Source: Shinella zoogloeoides
Lineage (GTDB): Bacteria; Pseudomonadota; Alphaproteobacteria; Rhizobiales; Rhizobiaceae
Reading direction: 5' to 3'
DNA length: 64,000 bases
Assembly (NCBI RefSeq): GCF_022682305.1
Contig: NZ_CP093528.1
Coordinates: forward strand, 4,208,501-4,272,500
A program made the position numbers and the translations under genes. The notes under the pieces were generated by a model that saw only the letters and a list, made by a program, of their open reading frames with translations, was not told the origin of the DNA and made no database searches. Shown piece by piece: positions 45,999 to 53,246 of this stretch (positions are counted from its first letter, which is position 1; every line of letters begins with the position of its first letter).

Positions 45999-47032
45999 TG
46001 GCTCGGCAGGACGCTTCTGAACTGGCACACAGTCTCGGCCGACAGGCCGAGGCGGTCTGCCGCCACTATCTCTCCAACGGCCACCGGCAGGGCAACTACT
46101 GGCAGGTTGGCGATGCTCGTAATGCCGCAGGCCGCTCCATGTTCGTGCGCCTGCGTGACACACCGAAGGGACCAGCGGGCAAATGGACCGACGCCGCCAC
46201 CGGCGAACATGGCGACCTTCTCGACATCATCCGGGAATCGCTCGGCCTCATCGACTTCACAGACGTTGCTCAAGAGGCGCGCACCTTTCTCAGCCTGCCG
46301 CATCCCGAACCCGAGCCGGTATCACGCCGCGGACTGGCGCCAGCGCCATCGGGGTCGCCCGAGGCAGCACGCCGTCTCATCGCCATGACGCAACCAATCA
46401 CCGGGACAATCGTGCAGACCTATCTGCGCAGACGCGACATTACGCTTTTGCACGGAACCGGAAACCTGCGCTTCCACCCCCGCTGCTACTACAAGCCCGA
46501 CGATGGCCCGACCGAGACCTGGCCCGCCATGATCGCCGCCGTCACCGACCTCGCTGGCAAGATCACCGGCGCGCACCGCACCTGGCTTGCGCCTGACGGC
46601 TCCGACAAAGCCCCCATCGACACACCGCGCAAGGCGATGGGCGATCTCCTCGGCAATGCCGTCCGCATCGGTGTGCCCGGCAGCGTGATGGCGGCAGGCG
46701 AAGGTATCGAGACCATGCTGTCGCTCCGGCAGGTCCTACCCGATATGGCGATGGCGCCGGCGCTCTCGGCAGCACATCTGGCCGCCATCCTGTTCCCGGC
46801 GACTTTGCGGCGGCTCTATATCGTCCGAGACGACGATCCGGCCGGTGACGGCGCGCGGGACATACTGATCGAACGGGCGAACGCCGAGGGAATCGAGGCC
46901 ATCCCACTGTCGCCGGCATTCGGGGACTTCAACGAGGATCTGCGGCGGCTCGGTATCGACGCACTTCGGGCAGGCGTTCGAGTGCAGCTCGCTCCAGAGG
47001 ACGTCGCACGCTTCATGAACCTGGCCGCTTAG
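45998..47032 (+). CDS. Toprim-domain (DUF7146-like) primase-related protein
   Basis: 344 residues. N-terminal part resembles a primase zinc-binding-like fold without clear cysteines; the C-terminal Toprim domain has 'MAAGEGIETMLSLRQ' (the catalytic Glu) and 'LYIVRDDDPAGDGA' (the Asp pair). Probably supports replication or lagging-strand synthesis of the transferred strand. ATG shares a base with the helicase stop; GTG 45995 is an alternative. Confidence 0.85.
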   Translation: MARQDASELAHSLGRQAEAVCRHYLSNGHRQGNYWQVGDARNAAGRSMFVRLRDTPKGPAGKWTDAATGEHGDLLDIIRESLGLIDFTDVAQEARTFLSLPHPEPEPVSRRGLAPAPSGSPEAARRLIAMTQPITGTIVQTYLRRRDITLLHGTGNLRFHPRCYYKPDDGPTETWPAMIAAVTDLAGKITGAHRTWLAPDGSDKAPIDTPRKAMGDLLGNAVRIGVPGSVMAAGEGIETMLSLRQVLPDMAMAPALSAAHLAAILFPATLRRLYIVRDDDPAGDGARDILIERANAEGIEAIPLSPAFGDFNEDLRRLGIDALRAGVRVQLAPEDVARFMNLAA

Positions 47033-47379
47033 CCGGAAGGGGCTGACAGGTGGCGCGCAGCCCCCATGCCGCAACGATGCGCCAGTGACGGCAAAAGGAC
47101 CGCGCCTCGGCCTTCGAGAGGGCGATCGGCCATCAGCCGGGCCGGATCAGCAATGGCTGCGGCCGACGATTTTCCGGCGGCGCATGTCCACCCCACGCGG
47201 CAAGCCGCGCGGGGACCCCGAACCCGCGCCTTTCCATCGCGAAACAAAATCGCCGGCCTTCGCCATCCTCCGCTGGCGCTTCGGCCCTACGCTCCGCTCC
47301 GGGTGCAGGTCCGTCCCGCCCGACGGCTTCGTCGCCATGAAGGCCGCGACGGTCGCGGTCCTTGCCGACGGAGCATCCC
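47033..47379 (+). promoter_or_regulatory. Non-coding leader region (leader family 2, copy D)
   Basis: 347 bases without a credible gene. Positions 47237-47274 (TCGCGAAACAA...CGCCATCCTCCGCT) and 47332-47347 (TCGCCATGAAGGCCGC) recur in the same order upstream of the DUF736 gene at 50663. The repeat begins 143 bases before the DUF2493 start codon. Open frames through this region are in conflict with the downstream gene and are ignored. Confidence 0.5.
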
Positions 47380-48306
47380 ATGAGCGAGCACGACGACTAC
47401 GAACCGCACCACGAGTCATCCCCGACCGACCATCTGATCCAGGACTTGCAGCTCCACGGCTATCGCCCCTCCGAAGACGAGTTGGACCAGCGCCCGCCAC
47501 CGGAAGACCGCATCATCGAAGGCGCCGTCGCCGACATCTTCGACGCCCTGGTCGCCACGATCACCGACACCAGCCTCGACTTCGATCTCCCCGATCTCCT
47601 CTGGTCGACCGTCAATATGTTCCACCGCGCCGTGGACCGCATCGAACAGAAGCTCGACGACAACGAGCAGGCGCAAAGGCAGCTTCAGCGCGAACAGGAT
47701 GGCTCCGAGGTGAAGTCCCTCCAGCTCGAGCGTCTCATCGACATCGGCATGAACCTGATCGACCGCCGCGACGGCATGGAAACCTTCCGCGAAGCCGCCG
47801 CTGGACGCTACCTCATCGCCACCGGCTCACCCTGGTCGCAACGCACCGGATCACGGGTCAACCATCGCAACCTCACCGCGTCGCTGATCGACAGCCGGGA
47901 TTTCCTCGCCGCCAGGAGGCGCGCAGATACCGAGGTACTCGTACCCGCCGGCCCGAAGATCGCCTTCTCGGGCGGCGACACCGCCGACCACAAGCAGATC
48001 TGGGCCAAGCTCGATCAGATCCATACCAAGCACCCCGACATGGTGCTGCTGCATGGCGGCTCGCCGAAAGGCGCCGAAAAGATCGCTTCCCGCTGGGCCG
48101 ACAGCCGCAAGGTGCCGCAGGTCGCCTTCAAGCCGAACTGGACGAAGCACGCCAAGGCCGCACCGTTCAAACGCAATGACCAGATGCTCGGCATCGTGCC
48201 GATCGGGGTCGTGATCTTCCCCGGCACGGGCATTCAGGACAACCTGGCCGACAAGGCCCGCAAGATGGGTATCCCGGTCTATCGGTTCGGCTCGGGCGGC
48301 GCGTGA
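47380..48306 (+). CDS. DUF2493 (SLOG-like) domain protein
   Basis: 308 residues. The C-terminal half ('KIAFSGGDTADHKQIWAKLDQIHTKHPDMVLLHGGSPKGAEKIASRWADSRKVPQVAFKPNW') is the DUF2493/YAcAr domain, a Rossmann-like SLOG relative that may bind nucleotide ligands. The N-terminal half is helical and acidic. Widespread on alphaproteobacterial conjugative elements; molecular role unknown. GGAG lies before ATG 47380. Confidence 0.85.
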   Translation: MSEHDDYEPHHESSPTDHLIQDLQLHGYRPSEDELDQRPPPEDRIIEGAVADIFDALVATITDTSLDFDLPDLLWSTVNMFHRAVDRIEQKLDDNEQAQRQLQREQDGSEVKSLQLERLIDIGMNLIDRRDGMETFREAAAGRYLIATGSPWSQRTGSRVNHRNLTASLIDSRDFLAARRRADTEVLVPAGPKIAFSGGDTADHKQIWAKLDQIHTKHPDMVLLHGGSPKGAEKIASRWADSRKVPQVAFKPNWTKHAKAAPFKRNDQMLGIVPIGVVIFPGTGIQDNLADKARKMGIPVYRFGSGGA

Positions 48307-48335
48307 GCGCCGCCGGGACCGGCCGCCTTGAAAAA

Positions 48336-48393
48336 TGATAGCAATTCTTATATTATGCCATCATCGCTATCAAACTTGCAGGAGGCGCTATCA
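48336..48393 (+). promoter_or_regulatory. Toxin-antitoxin operator repeats
   Basis: TGATAGC (48336-48342), GCTATCA (48366-48372) and GCTATCA (48387-48393) lie before and into the antitoxin start codon. The last two are 21 bases apart, two helical turns. They fit binding of an RHH antitoxin dimer pair in an otherwise AT-rich promoter. Confidence 0.65.
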
Positions 48394-48647
48394 TGCCCGC
48401 AGTCACGATCAGGAATCTGTCCGACGCGACGCATCGCGCCCTCAAGGTGCGGGCGGCGCAGCACGGCCGCAGCGCCGAAGCGGAAATGCGCGACATCCTC
48501 GAAATGGCTGTCCGCCCCGATACGCGCCTCCGGCTCGGCACGGCGCTCGCGGAACGCAGCCGTCGCCTTGGCTTGACCAATGAGGATGTCGAGGCCCTCG
48601 ACCAGGCGCGTGACAAGGCGCCCGCCAAGCCGATGAGCTTCGAATGA
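48393..48647 (+). CDS. FitA/VapB-like RHH antitoxin
   Basis: 84 residues. The N terminus 'MPAVTIRNLSDATHRALKVRAAQHGRSAEAEMRDIL' is a FitA-type ribbon-helix-helix DNA-binding domain; the C-terminal tail would wrap the toxin. Overlaps the toxin by ATGA. AGGAGG precedes the start, interleaved with the operator. Confidence 0.88.
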   Translation: MPAVTIRNLSDATHRALKVRAAQHGRSAEAEMRDILEMAVRPDTRLRLGTALAERSRRLGLTNEDVEALDQARDKAPAKPMSFE

Positions 48648-49066
48648 TCCTCCTCGATACCAATGTCGTATCGGAGGCGATGAAGCCCGCTCCCGACGAT
48701 GCCGTGCGCGCATGGCTCGACGAACAGGCGGCGGAAACACTCTTTCTCTCCAGCGTCACCATCGCCGAGCTGATGTTCGGCATCGGCGCGCTCCCCGAGG
48801 GCAAGCGCAAGGAGCGTCTCACCGAAGCCCTGGATGGGGTGATGGAACTGTTCGCAGACCGCGTCCTCCCGTTCGATGTCGATGCTGCGCGCCGCTATGC
48901 GGATCTCGCCGTCAAAGCCCGAACGGCCGGGAAAGGCTTCCCTACTCCCGACGGCTATATCGCGGCGATCGCAGCCGCCAAGGGCTTTGCCGTCGCCACG
49001 CGCGACAACAGCGCATTCGAGGCCGCGAATGTCACGGTCATCGATCCCTGGAAGGCCGGGCGCTGA
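48644..49066 (+). CDS. FitB/VapC-like PIN-domain toxin
   Basis: 140 residues. PIN ribonuclease with the acidic set D5 ('LLDTNVVSE'), E42 ('AELMFG'), D103 ('FPTPDGYIAAIA') and D121 ('ATRDNSAFE'). Such toxins cut tRNA or rRNA; in an ICE the pair favours retention of the element. Confidence 0.9.
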   Translation: MILLDTNVVSEAMKPAPDDAVRAWLDEQAAETLFLSSVTIAELMFGIGALPEGKRKERLTEALDGVMELFADRVLPFDVDAARRYADLAVKARTAGKGFPTPDGYIAAIAAAKGFAVATRDNSAFEAANVTVIDPWKAGR

Positions 49067-49347
49067 CATCCGGCCACCGGCAGCGCAGGTGAGGCCAGCC
49101 GAGCCGGCGGCAACAGCCCTCGCGGCAAGCAGACAATCCGGTCTCCTGATCGGACGACCACCCCCGCTTCAAGACGCTGATCCTTGGGTTCAGCCGATGG
49201 CCTGACGCCATCAACCCGTAAAGGGTCGGACTACGCATAGCGTGCCGCCGCTCCGGCTTCGCCTGCACGGTGATTGCGGCCACCGGCCGAACTCTTCGGG
49301 CGCCTGTCAGCGGGGGATGGACCTCCGCTCAAACAGGAGCCAGATCG

Positions 49348-49515
49348 ATGTCCTTCCAAACCGCTCACGCCTTCGCCTTCAGCCTCGCTACCACCCTGAT
49401 GGCGGCCATCGTCATCTATCGCGCCGGAGACGGCACGCTCTCCGTCACCCCGACGTCGGAATATGATGGCGATGAAAACGCCATCGTCGGCGAAATCGAC
49501 CCCTTCGCCTCATGA
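49348..49515 (+). CDS. Small membrane protein of unknown function
   Basis: 55 residues with one hydrophobic segment ('FAFSLATTLMAAIVIYRA') and an acidic tail ('SEYDGDENAIVGEIDPFAS'). CAGGAG precedes ATG 49348. The 280 bases before it (49067-49347) hold no gene I can support. Function unknown. Confidence 0.55.
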   Translation: MSFQTAHAFAFSLATTLMAAIVIYRAGDGTLSVTPTSEYDGDENAIVGEIDPFAS

Positions 49516-49649
49516 GGCGAACCGGGTCGCGCAGTCGGCGGGCGCTTCACGCTTCTGCTCCCCCCGCAGCTCGAATTCTGCTAATCTCGCGTGTGCGCCG
49601 TGGTGGTGGTGGAGGCGCATCCGTCTGACATTTGACGAAAGACACCACC

Positions 49650-50090
49650 ATGATCTTCATCGGCATTCTCCTCAGCATCGCCGCCATCGGCTTCCTCTGC
49701 TGGCTCCTCTTCACGCTTGCGGTGTTCGCTCTTCCGTTCTTCGCGGGCGTGACTGCCGGCACATGGGCCTATGGCACAGGCGCGGGCTGGCTCGGCGCGA
49801 TTGTCGTCGGCTTTGTCGCCGCCGGCCTGACCTTCGGCATCGGCCAATTCCTGCTCGCCACCGTCCGTCCGACCTGGGCACGCCTGCTCATCGCCGCAGC
49901 CTTCGTCGCCCCGGCCGTCGTCGCCGGATTCCATGCCACCCATGGCATCGTGAAACACACCATGCCATCGGAGACATGGCAGACCGTGTTCTCCGTCATC
50001 GGAGCGATCGCGGTCGGCATCGTCGCCTTCGTGCGCATCACTGGAATGGCGGCCTCCGACCCATCTGCCGGGCATGTGTCCCACGCCTAA
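49650..50090 (+). CDS. Polytopic membrane protein of unknown function
   Basis: 146 residues with four predicted membrane segments (about 2-20, 25-50, 55-75, 85-105 and a last one near 115-135). No recognised domain. Probably an ICE-family membrane protein; a TTG start at 49632 would add six residues. Confidence 0.65.
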   Translation: MIFIGILLSIAAIGFLCWLLFTLAVFALPFFAGVTAGTWAYGTGAGWLGAIVVGFVAAGLTFGIGQFLLATVRPTWARLLIAAAFVAPAVVAGFHATHGIVKHTMPSETWQTVFSVIGAIAVGIVAFVRITGMAASDPSAGHVSHA

Positions 50091-50662
50091 ACCCGCAGCG
50101 CCCATCGCGGCGGGATCCAGCGGCATATACCTTTGCCCTCCACGCCATCTGGTCGCCCGATGGGGAAGCGGCATCGCGAAGCATCGGCTGCGCCCACCTG
50201 TCACGGAACGAAGGAGCGCGTCGGGGCGGCAACGACATCGTGGCCGGCAGCCCCTCAGCGTCGAGGCGTTTCGTCAGAGCTGGCGGAATGGCGAAATGCG
50301 CAGCGCAGGCCTGTTCGAGGGAGGTCTACGCCTGTGATCGCCGGTCGGACTTCCCGGGCCAATGCGAAGGTCGCCGCCGTCTCCGCCGTCGGTCCGTCCG
50401 GCACCCGCGCCAAAACGGCCCCTTCAATGGCCTGATCTGGCCGAAGGACGGCTTTGCCTCGAGCGCCTAAGCCACAACGGCTGGCCCCGACTTTCTTCCC
50501 CTGCCGGCTGCGCCGTCATTCCTCGCGAAACAACAAAGTCGCGCCTGCGCCATCCTCCGCTTTGCTGCGGTCGCAAGCGATGTGTCGTCGCTCGCCTCCG
50601 TCCGGTCGATCGCCATCGAGGCCGCAATGGTGCGGGCTCGAAACGGAAAACGGAGACTTACA
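50091..50662 (+). promoter_or_regulatory. Long non-coding region with leader family 2, copy E
   Basis: 572 bases without a gene I can support. Positions 50523-50561 (TCGCGAAACAACAAA...CGCCATCCTCCGCT) and 50610-50625 (TCGCCATCGAGGCCGC) match copy D at 47237-47347 in sequence, order and distance to the start codon of the next gene. Confidence 0.5.
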
Positions 50663-50989
50663 ATGGCGACCATCGGCACCTTCAAGAAGACCGGCTCGAA
50701 CGAATTCGGCGGCGAAATCGTCACCCTCAGCGTCCAGGCCAAGGGCGTGCGCATCGTCCCCGACCTGCGCGCCAGCGGCGAGAACGCCCCCAGCCACCGG
50801 GTCCTGGTCGGCCGCGCCGAGATCGGCGCCGCCTGGTCCAAGCGCTCCAACGAGGGCCGCGACTATCTGGGCCTCAAGCTCGACGATCCGAGCTTCAACG
50901 CTCCGATCTACGCCAACCTCTTCGATGACGAAGACGGCGAAGGTTACTCGCTGATCTGGTCCCGCCCCAACGGCCGCCGCGCAGACTGA
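50663..50989 (+). CDS. DUF736 family protein
   Basis: 108 residues. 'GTFKKTGSNEFGGEIVTL' and 'EIGAAWSKRSNEGRDYLGLKLDDPSFNAPIYANLF' are DUF736 blocks; this small beta-rich protein is very common on alphaproteobacterial plasmids and ICEs, function unknown. A paralogue is at 56435-56782. The leader copy E precedes it. Confidence 0.9.
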   Translation: MATIGTFKKTGSNEFGGEIVTLSVQAKGVRIVPDLRASGENAPSHRVLVGRAEIGAAWSKRSNEGRDYLGLKLDDPSFNAPIYANLFDDEDGEGYSLIWSRPNGRRAD

Positions 50990-51002
50990 GGCGGCGTCAC
51001 AA

Positions 51003-51026
51003 GGCCCCGGCCGAGAGGTCGGGGCC
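51003..51026 (+). terminator. Terminator after DUF736
   Basis: Stem GGCCCCGGCC (51003-51012)/GGTCGGGGCC (51017-51026) with loop GAGA, 14 bases after the DUF736 stop. T-tail weak (CGCCTTCCT). Confidence 0.6.
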
Positions 51027-51283
51027 GCCTTCCTGCTCAAATCGCACCCGATCGCAGATGCGTGCCCCAAATAGTCGGGTCACACCGAAGGCGCGCGCTC
51101 CAGCTTTACTGCAAAAGCCAGCCCGCAGAACCTTCGCTTCACTGACGACAACGCCTCGATTGCCCGAATCAGCAAATCGCGCCAGCACGACACGGCCCTT
51201 CGGCAACCTCTTTGAGCTGGCAGAAACGGGCCAATACGACTAAAATAGCCGTAGTTCTGGAGCGCGCGCCGGTTGCGATGGGA
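51027..51283. promoter_or_regulatory. Gene-free region upstream of the XRE regulator
   Basis: About 260 bases in which short open frames on both strands (for example 51058-51243 plus) lack a ribosome binding site and any family resemblance. AT content rises toward 51240-51260, as expected for a promoter of the control module. Confidence 0.4.
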
Positions 51284-51303
51284 GGTGATCATGCATGATC
51301 ACC
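51284..51303 (+). promoter_or_regulatory. Perfect palindrome over the XRE gene start (candidate operator)
   Basis: GGTGATCATGCATGATCACC is a perfect 20-bp palindrome covering part of the ribosome binding site (GGAGG 51281-51285) and the start codon at 51295. A dimeric XRE repressor bound here would silence its own gene; the RNA could also fold to hide the start. Confidence 0.6.
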
Positions 51304-51561
51304 GCCCGACAATCACGGGCCGCACGCGCGTTGCTGGGTTGGACACAGGAGACGCTCGCTGACAAGGCCCGCCTATCGCTGACCGCGCTCAAGCGCCTCG
51401 AATCCGAAAGCGGGCTCGATGTGTACGAGACGACGCGCGATCAGGCACGCAGGGCCTTGGAAGCTGCCGGCATCGTCTTCCTGTCGACCGACCGAGGGCA
51501 AGGAGTGCTGCTGGTCGATGATCGCGGAAACAAGCCGAACCGATCTACAGGCTTACGCTGA
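51295..51561 (+). CDS. XRE-family HTH regulator (QseC-like)
   Basis: 88 residues, almost only an HTH_XRE domain ('ITARQSRAARALLGWTQETLADKARLSLTALKRLESE'), then 'RRALEAAGIVF'. It stands directly before a single-domain DUF2285 gene, the same partnership as the QseC repressor and QseM antiactivator of ICEMlSym of Mesorhizobium. By analogy it sets the level of the DUF2285 antiactivator. The assignment rests on size, fold and neighbourhood. Confidence 0.75.
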   Translation: MITARQSRAARALLGWTQETLADKARLSLTALKRLESESGLDVYETTRDQARRALEAAGIVFLSTDRGQGVLLVDDRGNKPNRSTGLR

Positions 51562-51657
51562 CCTGTGGGCAGCCAGGTTCCTCATCATTCGCACTGCCTC
51601 CATTTCGGATCAAACATGGATAATAGACAGGCACCGCATATTCGCCGAGTCTGCACC

Positions 51658-51918
51658 ATGACCGCACCATTCCAGGACCTAGCGCCATCGGGGCAAGATC
51701 TCACCGATTACGACAAGTCGCACGCCAAACTATACATGCGCTTGCTGGATGCGGCCGCTGACGGCGCGCATTGGGAGGAAGCCGTGCGGGTGCTGTTCGA
51801 CCTCGATCCCGCCCGTGAACCCGAACGCTGCCGCCGCATCCATGACAGCCACCTCGAACGCGCCCGCTGGATGACACACACTGGCTATCGGCACCTCCTG
51901 CGACCGGCTCACCGCTGA
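51658..51918 (+). CDS. Single-domain DUF2285 protein (QseM-like antiactivator)
   Basis: 86 residues. 'YDKSHAKLYMRLLDAAADGAHWEEAVRVLFDLDP' plus 'RARWMTHTGYRHLLRP' follow the DUF2285 pattern, including the closing GY-x-HLL-R that is also at the end of the FseA-like protein next door. In the Mesorhizobium ICE a lone DUF2285 protein (QseM) blocks the activator FseA. The start is uncertain: ATG 51658 has a poor ribosome binding site, ATG 51616 would add 14 residues. Confidence 0.65.
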   Translation: MTAPFQDLAPSGQDLTDYDKSHAKLYMRLLDAAADGAHWEEAVRVLFDLDPAREPERCRRIHDSHLERARWMTHTGYRHLLRPAHR

Positions 51919-52047
51919 GAGGTTTGCGAACCGGCGTGATGCCCTTTCGACATCACGCAATGCCCTCCTCCGGGCTTCCAACACCCTCGTCGCGCCCCGA
52001 AAAATCACACGCTCGACTTACGCGCACCACGCGGGAGAGTTGATGCG

Positions 52048-52389
52048 ATGAGGCCCGATACATCGAACTGGCGAGACGACCGCAGCTACGATTTCTTCGA
52101 TACACTTCCGATCGAGGGTCTCGCCTGGGAGTGCCTTCGCAGATACCGCCCTTATCAGGACGATTACGCCAGACTGGTCGATGCTGGCGCCGAGACTCAG
52201 CCGCTGCCTGACGACAGGCAGCAGCGCTGGGGGTTGCGATTTCCCTGCAAGACCAGGTCGTTCTGCCCTACAGCAACAGGTGGTGTGGTCGCCGCAGAGC
52301 GATCCCGCCGTCCTCTTTCTGACAGCGCGGCCGAGCTTTCTGCCGTCCAGCTCAAACAGCCTCGCCGACAGGTTCGCTGCGGGACGTGA
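52048..52389 (+). CDS. DUF6499 N-terminal part of a frameshift-split activator (FseA-like, zero frame)
   Basis: 113 residues in the zero frame. Residues 1-66 ('MRPDTSNWRDDRSYDFFD', 'LAWECLRRYRPYQDDYARL', 'WGLRFP') form the DUF6499 domain. After the CCC codon at 52243-52245 the zero frame turns into unrelated sequence and stops at 52389, while the +1 frame continues the conserved protein. GGGAGAG lies upstream of ATG 52048. See the joined feature. Confidence 0.8.
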   Translation: MRPDTSNWRDDRSYDFFDTLPIEGLAWECLRRYRPYQDDYARLVDAGAETQPLPDDRQQRWGLRFPCKTRSFCPTATGGVVAAERSRRPLSDSAAELSAVQLKQPRRQVRCGT

Positions 52390-52810
52390 TGGCCCTGAAG
52401 GAGCCTATGCCGGTCTTCCCGAGCACGACCTCCAGCTACTCTTCCTACCCGGCATATCCGCACACGACCAGCTTGCGGCGGTCGTCCCCATCGATGACGA
52501 CATCCTCGATCGCATTGATGCGCTGACACGCCTCGCGCGCGCCTGGCTCCAGCGTCCGCCATTGCGCGACACGCGCATGACCGCCGAGCAGCGCCGCCGC
52601 TTTCGCCTCAAACTTCGTGCTGCTGACGGCCGCATGAACGGCGCGACCTATCGCGACATCGCCATCGCAATCTATGGCGCGGCGCGCATCGATACTGACC
52701 CTTGGAAGACCTCGCCGCTGCGGGATGCCGTGATCGCCTTCGCCGAAGCCGGATTGGCCCTCATCGATGGCGGCTATCTGCACCTGCTTCGGCATCGTCG
52801 GCGCACCTAG
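52048..52810 (+). CDS. DUF6499-DUF2285 transcription activator, joined by a +1 shift (FseA-like)
   Basis: Skipping one base (52246) after CCC 52243-52245 joins 66 codons of DUF6499 to 188 codons ending in DUF2285 ('RRFRLKLRAADGRMNGATYRDIAIAIYG', 'GGYLHLLRHRR'), a 253-residue protein. The junction reads Arg-Phe-Pro|Ala-Arg-Pro, as in unbroken homologues as I recall them. In ICEMlSym of Mesorhizobium the activator FseA is made by programmed +1 frameshifting between msi172 and msi171 and switches on the excisionase gene rdfS. Here an excisionase-like gene follows directly. A random mutation or sequencing error is the alternative. Confidence 0.75.
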
Positions 52811-52946
52811 CCTGCGCCACCGACAGGGGTGGGGAATTTAGCCATCCCAAGTCCCCCATCCATCCCGCCGGAGGTTCTCCGCCACCGTTGTCGCTGTCAG
52901 CCGCTGATCGCCAGCGGCCCCCAGCAACCCCACGGAGGCCCGCCCC

Positions 52947-53228
52947 ATGCGACCCGATACCGCCGCGCTCCCGCCACGCTACCTGCGGACCAAGGAAGCC
53001 GCTGAATTTCTCAGCCTGTCCGCCCGCACCCTCGAAAAACACCGCACCTACGGCACTGGTCCGGCCTATCACAAACTCGGCGGGCGCGTCGTCTATTCAG
53101 TCGACGATCTGGAGACCTGGGCCGAGCGCGGCGCCGTGACCTCGACGTCCGATCCGCGCGGCTCCGTGCTTCCCGCAAAGCGCCAGACGCTACCGACCGG
53201 CCAGATCGCCGGCCGACACGCACGCTGA
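52947..53228 (+). CDS. Excisionase-like HTH protein (RdfS-like recombination directionality factor)
   Basis: 93 residues, MerR/AlpA-type winged HTH ('RYLRTKEAAEFLSLSARTLEKHRTYGTGPAYHKLGGRVVYSVDDLETWAERG'). Proteins of this type bend att DNA and turn the integrase toward excision. Its place between the FseA-like gene and repA/traF matches rdfS in the Mesorhizobium ICE. CGGAGG precedes the ATG. The 136 bases before it should contain the promoter for the activator. Confidence 0.78.
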   Translation: MRPDTAALPPRYLRTKEAAEFLSLSARTLEKHRTYGTGPAYHKLGGRVVYSVDDLETWAERGAVTSTSDPRGSVLPAKRQTLPTGQIAGRHAR

Positions 53229-53246
53229 TCGTGGCTGGTCCCTTTC

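Noticed and set aside
47085..48179. Long open frame of 364 codons across the leader and the DUF2493 gene
   Set aside because: It is another frame of the real gene at 47380-48306, rich in Arg/Pro/His and without family resemblance.
51058..51243. 61-codon open frame upstream of the XRE gene
   Set aside because: No ribosome binding site or family match; a minus-strand frame of similar size covers the same bases.
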